A stretch of 64,000 nucleotides of DNA from Candidatus Trichofilum aggregatum (GTDB lineage: Bacteria; Chloroflexota; Anaerolineae; Promineifilales; Promineifilaceae): the NCBI GenBank assembly GCA_016716885.1, contig JADJUV010000001.1:1-64000 (forward strand). Reading direction: 5' to 3'. The first letter of the stretch is position 1. Every line of letters starts with the position of its first letter. The position numbers and the translations under genes were made by a program. Of the stretch, positions 45,924-53,226 are shown piece by piece. Under the pieces are notes generated by a model. That model was not told the DNA's origin. It worked only from the letters and a program-made list of their open reading frames with translations, and did not search any database.

Positions 45924-47673
45924 ATGAATACAACTACCACCAGTAACCTCATCACCCCTTACGGCGGCCAGCTCATTGATTTACTAATACCGGAATCAGA
46001 AGCCTTCGAATTGCGCCAATATGCCAGCCATCTGCCTTCATCCAGCTTTCTCGCCGCGCCGTCTGCTGATCCTGGAGATGCTAGCCATTGGTGCCTTCTC
46101 CCCACTAGACCGCTTCATGGGCCAGGCTGATTATCAGCAGGTATTAGACGAAATGCGCCTCACCAACGGCACACTTTTTCCCATGCCCGTTACCCTGCCC
46201 ATCGAGGCCGAAGATGGCGTCAAAATTGGGCAAGATATTGCCCTACGAGACATCAGCAACGAGATTTTAGCCATCATGACAGTGGAAGAGATGTACACCT
46301 GGGACCGCGATGAAACGGCCCAGAAAGTGTTTGGCACCCTTGATTTACGCCACCCAATCGTGGCCGAAATGCACCGTTGGGGGCCATACAATATCTCTGG
46401 CCCACTTAAAGTCATTCAGCTACCCCGGCATTATGATTTCCAAACCTGCGCCAAACCCCAGCGGAGACACGCGCCTGCCTGGAAACAACCGGACATAAAA
46501 ATGTGGTCGCTTTCCAAACCGCCAACCCCTTACACCGGGTTCATGAGGAACTTACCAAAAGAGCCATCGAAGAAATCGATGGGGTTCTCCTTCTTCATCC
46601 GGTGGTGGGCATGACCCGGCCTGGTGATGTGGATTCTTATACGCGTGTGCGTACTTATAAGGCCTTGGCCAACCGTTATTATGATCCAGACCGTATTGTT
46701 TTCTCCTTGTTGCCTCTGGCCATGCGCATGGGCGGCCCCCGAGAAGCCGTATGGCACGCTATTATTCGGCGCAATTACGGCGCTAACCATCTCATTGTAG
46801 GCCGGGATCATGCCGGGCCAGGCAATGATTCAACCGGCAAGCCGTTCTATGGGCCGTATGATGCTCAGGAACTCGTAGAAAAATACACTGAAGAAATCGG
46901 TGTCAAAGCCGTACCTTTCCAGATGTTGGTTTATCTGCCAGACGAAGACCGGTATGAGGAAATTGACAAGATCGCCGATCAAACACGCACGGCTAACATC
47001 TCAGGCACACAGGTACGCGAGGAATATTTACTCAATGGTCGCCCCCTGCCAGAGTGGTTTACACGCCCGGAAGTAGCCGAAATATTGGCCGAGATGAACC
47101 CGCCCCGCTACCGGCAAGGGGTTTGTGTGTGGCTGACAGGTCTGGCCTGTGCCGGGAAATCCACCACAGCCCAGATTTTGACCATACTGTTGCAGGAACG
47201 CGGCCGCAACGTAACCCTACTCGATGGTGATGTCGTCCGCGCCCATTTCTCCGGTGAACTAGGCTTTAGCAAAGAAGACCGCGATGCCAATGTGCGCCGC
47301 ATCGGGTTCGTCGCTTCCGAGATCGTTCAACATGGGGGTGTCGTCATCTGCGCGGCTGTCAGCCCTTATCGCACTACCCGTAACGAAATCCGCACGATAG
47401 TGGGCGGGGAACATTATGTGGAAGGGTTTGTAGACGCCCCTGGAAATTTGTGAAAGCCGCGCCACCAACGGCCTGTATGCCAAAGCCAGACGTGGCGAAA
47501 TCAAAGGGTTTACCGGCATTGATGATCCTTATGAAACGCCCCGCCATCCTGAACTACATTTGGATTCCGGTGGCTCACTCCGCCGCGGAAAACGCCCACA
47601 AAAATTCTGGGCTACTTTTTTAGAAAAAGGGTTCGTTCGTGACGAAGCCATCAATAACTCAATCAACAACTAA
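45924..47673 (+). CDS. Bifunctional sulfate adenylyltransferase/adenylylsulfate kinase (frameshifted)
   Basis: Makes adenylylsulfate (APS) from sulfate and ATP, then phosphorylates it to PAPS. The ATP-sulfurylase part begins MNTTTTSNLITPYGGQLIDLL; shifts near 46040-46070 and 46450-46500 interrupt it. The active-site blocks are visible: VVAFQTANPLHRVHEELTK (QTxNPxHRxHE), GANHLIVGRDHAGPG, and LPLAMRMGGPREAVWHAIIRRNYG. A kinase domain follows from about 47120: VCVWLTGLACAGKSTTAQI (P-loop), LLDGDVVRAHFSGELGFSKEDRDANVRRIG. A further shift near 47440 leads to ESRATNGLYAKARRGEIKGFTGIDDPYETP, stop 47671-47673. Expected about 575 residues. The fused order Sat-CysC is known in several bacteria. A second kinase gene follows. 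Confidence 0.85.
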
Positions 47674-47689
47674 CCACGAGGTATAAATC

Positions 47690-48264
47690 ATGTCAAATCA
47701 ATCAGAGCAAAAAGGGTTCGTTATATGGATGACGGGCCTCTCTGGAGCTGGCAAAACCACTATCGCCCTGCTCCTGGAAGAAGAATTACATCGGCGCGGT
47801 ATAAAAGCGGAACGACTGGATGGCGATGTCGTGCGTGAAGGCTTAACCCGTGATCTGGGCTTTTCCGCCGCTGACCGCGAAAAACATTGAACGGGTCACG
47901 TTTGTGGCTAAATTACTCTCCCGCAACGGCGTGGCTTGCATCTGCTCCTTTATTTCCCCTACAACACCCCTGCGCGACCATGTGAAAGACAATGTCACCA
48001 ACTATGTACAGGTGTACATCGATGCGCCGCTGAAACAGTTATTGAACGGGATGTCAAAGGATGTACAAAGCCATCGCTGGTGAAATTCCCAATTTCACCG
48101 GCATCTGATCCTTTTGAAAAACCAACCCGCCTTTCATCCATGTACGCACCGATTTACAAACCCCTTAGAAAGTGCCAGAAATCTTAGGTGATCTTGAAGA
48201 TATGGGGTTAATTCCCCAGCGGCGTTATAATCCCCCGGTTACATTTCATAGACTAGTTTTATAA
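47690..48264 (+). CDS. cysC: Adenylylsulfate kinase, second copy (frameshifted)
   Basis: Phosphorylates APS to PAPS, the universal sulfuryl donor. It starts MSNQSEQKGFVIWMTGLSGAGKTT (P-loop GLSGAGKT) and LDGDVVREGLTRDLGFSAADRE; indels near 47880, 47960 and 48045 break the frame. Rejoined pieces read NIERVTFVAKLLSRNGVACICSFISPY, VQVYIDAPL, then GEIPNFTGISDPFEKPTNPP, ending LIPQRRYNPPVTFHRLVL at 48264. About 190 residues, normal for the family. GAGGT precedes the ATG, 16 bases after the Sat-CysC stop. With a kinase already in the fusion, this copy is redundant in reaction but may meet a higher PAPS demand. Confidence 0.78.
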
Positions 48265-48294
48265 ACGTCAGAGGCCAGATAACCTCTGACGTTT
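48263..48294 (+). terminator. Hairpin after cysC, probable terminator
   Basis: Perfect 12-bp stem AAACGTCAGAGG / CCTCTGACGTTT around loop CCAGATAA, overlapping the cysC stop codon. The following T-tract is short and mixed (GTTTGTGTGTT), so strength is uncertain. Confidence 0.65.
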
Positions 48295-48310
48295 GTGTGT
48301 TGGCTGAGGT

Positions 48311-49146
48311 ATGCAGATTCGAGCGGCATTAGCAGATGGGGAAAGGGAGTTAGCCACAATATGGGCGTGGGGCGGAAGCCCGATTGCTCCTGGCTTGCGT
48401 TGGGAGTTAGCCAGAGTTATTTGTTGGCCCACGGTGAGGATGAGGTCGCGGCGCAACCTCACCACCTATCACACCTACCTGAGCCGTGCCCAAAAACACG
48501 AACCCATTCCCCATTCTTGGGTACCGCCCCATTCTTTAATCTAACCCTCAAAGTCACACCTGCCGCACTTATCCCCGCCCCCGAAACAGAGCAACTAGTG
48601 GAACAGGTCGTTCGTTGGGCTAAAAACAGGCCTAACCCGATTCTAGTGGGTGTCGATATAGGCACAGGCACAGGCTGCATCGTTATTGCCCTGGCCCAGA
48701 AATTACCCCAGGCCCATCTATCCGCCGTAGACATTTCACCGATGGCTCTGGCTCTGGCCCAAGAAAACGCCCGCCTGTACCAGGTGGAGGGGCGAATTGC
48801 TTTTTTTACCGACCATCTTCTCGAACCAATAACCCGGCCATTCGATTTTATCGTCGCCAACTTGCCCTATGTGCGCGATGACGAATGGACACTCCTGGAC
48901 GACAGGGTAAAATCATACGAACCAACCCTGGCCTTACGCGGCGGGGCTGATGGGTTGGCACTCATTAGGGAGCTACTGAGTCAGGCTACGGCCAAACTGG
49001 CTCCCCTGGGGGCAATTTTTTTGGAAATCGGCTGGCAACAGGGCGCGGCCGCAACCGCTTTAGCCCGTCAGTTTTTCCCCCAGGCCATCGTACAATGCCT
49101 TCAAGATTATGCAGGTAAAGATCGTTTCATCTTTATCCAAACCTGA
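48311..49146 (+). CDS. prmC: Peptide-chain-release-factor N5-glutamine methyltransferase (frameshifted N-terminus)
   Basis: Methylates the GGQ glutamine of release factors. ATG 48311 reads MQIRAALADGERELATI, the family start. Indels between 48370 and 48530 alternate frames (SQSYLLAHGEDEVA, then YLSRAQKHEPIP, then LGTAPFFNLTLKVTPAALIPAPETEQLVE). The remaining SAM domain is intact: VGVDIGTGTGCIVIALAQ and catalytic-type VANLPYVRDDE, with Leu in the NPPY position as sometimes seen. C-terminal ALRGGADGLALIRELLSQA and FLEIGWQQG are standard. It is followed after three bases by the tsaC-type gene, a common pairing. Confidence 0.87.
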
Positions 49147-49149
49147 GCT

Positions 49150-49779
49150 ATGACTGAAACGCTATTTTTAGACGGCGACAAACGTAAAACCATTCAGCAA
49201 GCAACTGACCTGCTTCGTGCAGGTGAACTCATCGTTTTCCCTACCGATACCGTGTATGGTGTAGGCTGCGACCCTTGGAACGCGGCCGCGATCGCCCGCC
49301 TCTATGCCGCCAAACAACGTGATCTGGATAAAGGTATCCCGATTTTGTTGGCCGATATAAGCGATTTGGGCAAGGTATGTACTACCGTACCTGAGGCGGC
49401 CACACTCCTAATCCGCCATTTCTGGCCCGGCCCCCTCACCCTCATCGTGCCGCGCCATCCGGCCTTACCGCCGTCTATTTCACCAGGCAACAACATTGCC
49501 GTCCGTTTGCCTGCCCACACCCTGGCCCGGCAAATCATCCGCCAGATAGGCGGAGCGATGGCCGTTACCAGTGCCAACCGGTCTGGTGAAGCGCCCGCCC
49601 TTACGGCCAACATGGCCTGGTCTGCCCTGGTTGGTCAGGTAGCGGCCATTATCGATGGGGCACATGCCTACCACGCGGCCGCGTCCACTATCGTAGATTG
49701 CACCGTCACCCCCATTTCCATTGTCCGGCCTGGCCCCATCTCCGAAAAAGAGCTTCTAGAAACGTTAGAGAATGCCTAA
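49150..49779 (+). CDS. L-threonylcarbamoyladenylate synthase (Sua5/YrdC/TsaC family)
   Basis: Makes threonylcarbamoyl-AMP for the t6A37 modification of ANN-decoding tRNAs. A single YrdC domain of 209 residues: LIVFPTDTVYGVGCDPWN, then IARLYAAKQRD, the ATP/Thr-binding RHFWPGPLTLIVPRH, SANRSGEAP and ASTIVDCTVTPISIVRPG. No C-terminal Sua5 extension is present, so it is the short TsaC form. It starts 3 bases after the prmC stop. The gene is intact and contains two octamers in frame as Ala-Ala-Ala. Confidence 0.92.
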   Translation: MTETLFLDGDKRKTIQQATDLLRAGELIVFPTDTVYGVGCDPWNAAAIARLYAAKQRDLDKGIPILLADISDLGKVCTTVPEAATLLIRHFWPGPLTLIVPRHPALPPSISPGNNIAVRLPAHTLARQIIRQIGGAMAVTSANRSGEAPALTANMAWSALVGQVAAIIDGAHAYHAAASTIVDCTVTPISIVRPGPISEKELLETLENA

Positions 49780-49842
49780 ATGTGCCAGGAAAGAGGGCCT
49801 CATTCACGCCTTACAACGCCCGGCTTACGCTAATATTCATTC

Positions 49843-50436
49843 ATGCGCGACGTCTTACCTATCATCCTCACTGTCATTGGCCTCATTTTGGCCCTGACCA
49901 CTTACCAGAACATTCGCCGTGGTGGCGCACGCTTCTACACCCTGGAACGAGAAGCCATGCTCCGTCGCGCCAGTGTCACCCTGGTTCTTATGGTATTTGT
50001 TTTTGTGGGTGCGGTGGGTGTCATGTACCTCAACCAACAAGACGGTTCAACCACTGAACTTGACGCCGAAGTCACCGATGAAGCCAGCGTCGCCAATCCA
50101 CAAACGACACCCGAAACCCCTGAAGCATCCGGGGACATTCAACAGTTCCCGCCCACCTTCACCCCCGCCCCCACCCTGGAACAAGAACTGCCTACCCCCA
50201 CCATTACCCCCCGCATTATTCCCGCCGTCGTTACCGGCACCGGCGCATCTGGCTTATGGCTCCGCGCCGAACCCGATGTGAACGGTGCTACCGTTTTTCG
50301 TCTGCAAGACGGGGAAATTCTTAGCCTGCTAGAAGATGAACCAGTCTTTGATGGCACTTACAACTGGGTCAAAGTACGCCGGGTTGATGGTGAACAGGGG
50401 TGGGTTGCCAGAGAGTTTTTACAAATAGCCGAATAA
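49843..50436 (+). CDS. Membrane-anchored SH3-domain protein
   Basis: A 197-residue protein. Two hydrophobic helices lie at the N-terminus (VLPIILTVIGLILALTTYQ and RASVTLVLMVFVFVGAVGVMYL), then a 65-residue acidic/Thr-Pro linker (TDEASVANPQTTPETPEAS, PTFTPAPTLEQELPTPTITP). The C-terminal SH3b-like domain reads GASGLWLRAEPDVNGATVFRLQDGEILSLL, then TYNWVKVRRVDGEQGWVAREFL. SH3b domains bind peptidoglycan peptides or act as wall anchors. No specific function; proximity to glycosyltransferases suggests an envelope role. Confidence 0.82.
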   Translation: MRDVLPIILTVIGLILALTTYQNIRRGGARFYTLEREAMLRRASVTLVLMVFVFVGAVGVMYLNQQDGSTTELDAEVTDEASVANPQTTPETPEASGDIQQFPPTFTPAPTLEQELPTPTITPRIIPAVVTGTGASGLWLRAEPDVNGATVFRLQDGEILSLLEDEPVFDGTYNWVKVRRVDGEQGWVAREFLQIAE

Positions 50437-50457
50437 CTGTTCATCTCACCCTCAACT

Positions 50458-51567
50458 ATGCTCATCGGGATAGATGCCAGCCGAGCTGTTACCACCCAGC
50501 GCACAGGCACAGAAGCCTATGCCTACTACCTGATCCAGGCCTTCATCGAAAAAACACGCCCCACGACGCATAAAATCCGCTTATACTTCAACCAGGCTCC
50601 CCCCAAAAACCTGTTTACTTTGGCTGATCACGTCGAAAATGTTGTTATCCCGTGGCCCCGCTTGTGGACCCATATCCGGCTGGCCCAGGAGCTTCATCGT
50701 CACCCACCGGACGTTTTTTTTACGCCAGCCCACGTGATTCCGCTGACCTACCGCGGCCGCGCTCTCGCCACCATTCACGACCTCGGCTACCGCTATTTCC
50801 CCCAGGCCCATCCCCTTAGCCAACGGCTCTACCTGCATTGGAGCACCGCTCACAACGCCCGGCGTGCCCACCACATCCTGGCCGACTCCCAGGCCACCAA
50901 AACTGATCTGCTCCAATTCTATGGCACATCACCAGACAAAGTGACCGTGGTTTACCCCGGATTGCCAAAAAGTAAGGAACAGTCTCCAGTCTCCAGTCCC
51001 CAGTCTCCAGTCTCCACTCTCCTCTCATCCCTCAACGCTACGCCTTATTTCCTTTACGTCGGCACGCTGCAACCACGCAAAAACCTGGTTCGTCTGGTGC
51101 AGGCTTACGCCCAAAGTGGTGTACCTCATCACCTGGTATTGGCTGGGCGAGTGGGTTGGCTGGCTCAGGAACTATTGGACACCCTTACCCAACAGCCACC
51201 GGCCATTCGGGAGCGCATTCACCTGCCTGGATATGTCTCTGACGAGGAAAAAACAGTGCTTTTAACCAACGCGGCCGCGTTACTTTACCCTTCTCTATAC
51301 GAAGGATTTGGTTTCCCCGTCTTAGAAGCGCAATCCGTGGGCACCCCCGTTTTGTGCGCCAACAGTAGCTCCCTGCCCGAAGTAGCCGGAGACGCGGCTC
51401 TGCTGGTTGATCCGCTCAACGTGGCTAAAATCGCGGCCGCGATCCACCAACTGGCCCATGACCCCCTGTTACGTCAGGAACTCAGCCGCAAAGGTTATCA
51501 AAATGTACGCCGGTTCACCTGGGAAAACGCGGCCGCGCAACTGCTTACCCTTATCACTAAGCCGTGA
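50458..51567 (+). CDS. GT4 family glycosyltransferase with repeat insertion
   Basis: A retaining GT-B glycosyltransferase of 369 residues. N-domain: MLIGIDASRAVTTQRTGTEAYAYYLIQAF, LATIHDLGYRYFPQAHP. C-domain: TPYFLYVGTLQPRKNLVRLVQAYA, LPGYVSDEEKTVLLTNAAALLYPSLYEGFGFPVLEAQSVGTPV with the donor-binding Glu pair. The linker between domains carries EQSPVSSPQSPVSTLLSS encoded by a CAGTCTC repeat (50979-51024), an in-frame insertion that avoids both catalytic halves. It is followed with a four-base overlap of open frames by the WecG-like gene. It probably adds a mannosyl- or glucosyl-type sugar to a lipid carrier. Confidence 0.87.
   Translation: MLIGIDASRAVTTQRTGTEAYAYYLIQAFIEKTRPTTHKIRLYFNQAPPKNLFTLADHVENVVIPWPRLWTHIRLAQELHRHPPDVFFTPAHVIPLTYRGRALATIHDLGYRYFPQAHPLSQRLYLHWSTAHNARRAHHILADSQATKTDLLQFYGTSPDKVTVVYPGLPKSKEQSPVSSPQSPVSTLLSSLNATPYFLYVGTLQPRKNLVRLVQAYAQSGVPHHLVLAGRVGWLAQELLDTLTQQPPAIRERIHLPGYVSDEEKTVLLTNAAALLYPSLYEGFGFPVLEAQSVGTPVLCANSSSLPEVAGDAALLVDPLNVAKIAAAIHQLAHDPLLRQELSRKGYQNVRRFTWENAAAQLLTLITKP
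50979..51024 (+). repeat. In-frame CAGTCTC repeat at the interdomain linker of the GT4 gene
   Basis: CAGTCTCCAGTCTCCAGTCCCCAGTCTCC units, same family as in the yfhO-like gene at 10635-10672. It encodes a Ser/Pro-rich spacer. Confidence 0.85.
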
Positions 51568-51582
51568 GCCACTATCCGCTCC

Positions 51583-52329
51583 ATGAAAACACCTCACCGC
51601 TCACCCCTCACCATTCTGGGCATCCCCATTGCCCGCCTCACCATGCAACAAACGCTGGCCCAGTTGACGGCGTTCATGGCCGAGCCGCGCCTGCATCAGA
51701 TCACTACCCCCAACCCGGAATTTGTCATGGCGGCCCAACAAGACCCGGACTTTCAGCGCATTCTCAACCAGGCGGATCTGTGCCTGCCGGATGGGATTGG
51801 CCTGGTCTGGGCTTCTCGCTGGTTGGGTCAACCCATCCCCGAACGAGTGCCTGGCTCAGAATTGGTGTACCAACTGGCTGAACGCGCGGCCGCGCAAAGC
51901 TGGTCCCTTTTTCTCCTCGGCGCGGCCGCAGGCGTGGCCGAAGAAGCCGGGCACATCCTGCAAACCCTTTACCCCGGTCTCATCATCGCCGGGACTTACG
52001 CCGGTTCACCTGATCCCCGCGAAGATGAGACCATTTGCGGCCGCATCAACACCAGCCAGGCCGATATTTTGTACGTCGCCTATGGCGCCCCCCAACAAGA
52101 CAAATGGATAGACCGCAATCGCCACACCCTCACCACCGTGCGCGTCGCCATGGGCGTAGGCGGTGCGCTAGACTTCATCACCGGCAAAGCCATCCGTGCT
52201 CCCCGCATCATGCAGCGGCTGGGGCTGGAGTGGCTCTACCGCCTCTGGCGTGAACCCTGGCGCTGGCGGCGGATGCTGGCCTTGCCCCGTTTTGTGCTGG
52301 CGGTGCTGAGGCGCGGCCGCAACCCTTAA
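51583..52329 (+). CDS. WecG/TagA/CpsF-family glycosyltransferase
   Basis: A GT26-type membrane-associated transferase, 248 residues, using UDP-linked amino or N-acetylated sugars on lipid-linked acceptors. Landmarks: TPNPEFVMAAQQDPDFQRILNQADLCLPDGIGLVWAS with the catalytic-region Asp, FLLGAAAGVAEEAG, and ILYVAYGAPQQDKWI near the C-terminus, followed by MGVGGALDFITGKAIRAPR. ATG 51583 is preferred because homology starts immediately after; the frame is open from 51564, overlapping the GT4 gene's end. The gene is intact and carries four octamers. Confidence 0.88.
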   Translation: MKTPHRSPLTILGIPIARLTMQQTLAQLTAFMAEPRLHQITTPNPEFVMAAQQDPDFQRILNQADLCLPDGIGLVWASRWLGQPIPERVPGSELVYQLAERAAAQSWSLFLLGAAAGVAEEAGHILQTLYPGLIIAGTYAGSPDPREDETICGRINTSQADILYVAYGAPQQDKWIDRNRHTLTTVRVAMGVGGALDFITGKAIRAPRIMQRLGLEWLYRLWREPWRWRRMLALPRFVLAVLRRGRNP

Positions 52330-52409
52330 CTCTCTCTGTCACCTGCCTGGAACTCATTCGCCCACCAGTGCGTTAAAGAGGCAAGTTTGACAGCACAAGG
52401 AGACCCCCA

Positions 52410-52961
52410 ATGAAACAATGGTTATACCTGCTCTTTTTAGCCCTTAGTTTGATGGCCTGTACCCCACAAGCGGACGAACTTCTCCCGACTCCGCCCACCA
52501 TGACCCCAACCGCGGCCGCGAACCCCACATCTACCGCCGCACCCACCCTGCCCCCCGCCCAAACCGACGCCCTCTTGACCACCCTTGACCAGGCCGAAAG
52601 CCAATGGCAAGAGATGGGGCTGGGCGATTATCGCATCGTCGTCACCACCATCTCCTTCTGGCACATGCAGCGGCACGAAATCGTCATCCGCTTCGGCGAA
52701 GTTAGTTCCGCCACAGCCACCTGCGTTCCCACACCCATAGAAATGGGCAATTGCGAAGTCACCGAATTTGATCCGTCTACTTTCTTCGTCCCCAACCTCT
52801 TTACCCAGGCCCGCACCCTGGCCCAGATGGATGAAGGCCGTTGGACAACCCTCATGTTTGACGATACCTACCATTTCCCCAATCATATTAACTACAACAA
52901 CCCTGACATCCTAGACGGGGGAATTCTTTGGCGGGTAGACGAATTTCAACCCCTGCGCTAA
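52410..52961 (+). CDS. DUF6174-like lipoprotein
   Basis: An exported lipoprotein of 183 residues; AGGAG precedes the ATG. Signal KQWLYLLFLALSLMACTPQ with lipobox LMAC, then a Thr/Pro/Ala linker (TPPTMTPTAAANPTSTAAP). The domain beginning LDQAESQWQEMGLGDYRIVVTTISF resembles DUF6174, whose members share a Trp...Tyr-x-hydrophobic start and a Cys-containing strand (here ATCVPT and GNCEV). The function is unknown. It is not clearly part of the adjacent transferase operon. Confidence 0.7.
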   Translation: MKQWLYLLFLALSLMACTPQADELLPTPPTMTPTAAANPTSTAAPTLPPAQTDALLTTLDQAESQWQEMGLGDYRIVVTTISFWHMQRHEIVIRFGEVSSATATCVPTPIEMGNCEVTEFDPSTFFVPNLFTQARTLAQMDEGRWTTLMFDDTYHFPNHINYNNPDILDGGILWRVDEFQPLR

Positions 52962-53226
52962 CCACCCCTGACCAAAGTACCATACCGATTGCGGCCGCAA
53001 ACCCATTAGCATACCCCCTCAGTCCCGCCCGGCGGTCGAACCGCCGGGCTAAACATACCAAGCCCTATGGGCTAAAACGCCAGGCCAACGGCCTTTGTAA
53101 CCATAGCCCGGCCCGTTTTACGGCCGGGCGGTCTGAACGGATACACCAATTCGACTGAACGCTTACCTTCTCTTTTCTTTGCGCTCTCTGCGTCTCTGCG
53201 GTTCATTATTCTTGTAGGAGCTTTCT
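52962..53226. repeat. Cluster of four GC-rich hairpins in the gap
   Basis: Perfect stem GCCCGGCGGT/ACCGCCGGGC (53027-53049), then AGCCC/GGGCT, AGGCC/GGCCT, and GCCCGGCC/GGCCGGGC near 53106-53129. An octamer copy precedes the group at 52991. No gene is visible. TTCTTTGCGCTCTCTGCGTCTCTGCGG (about 53174-53200) is a further repeat, and TAGGAG before 53227 is the next gene's RBS. Confidence 0.75.
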
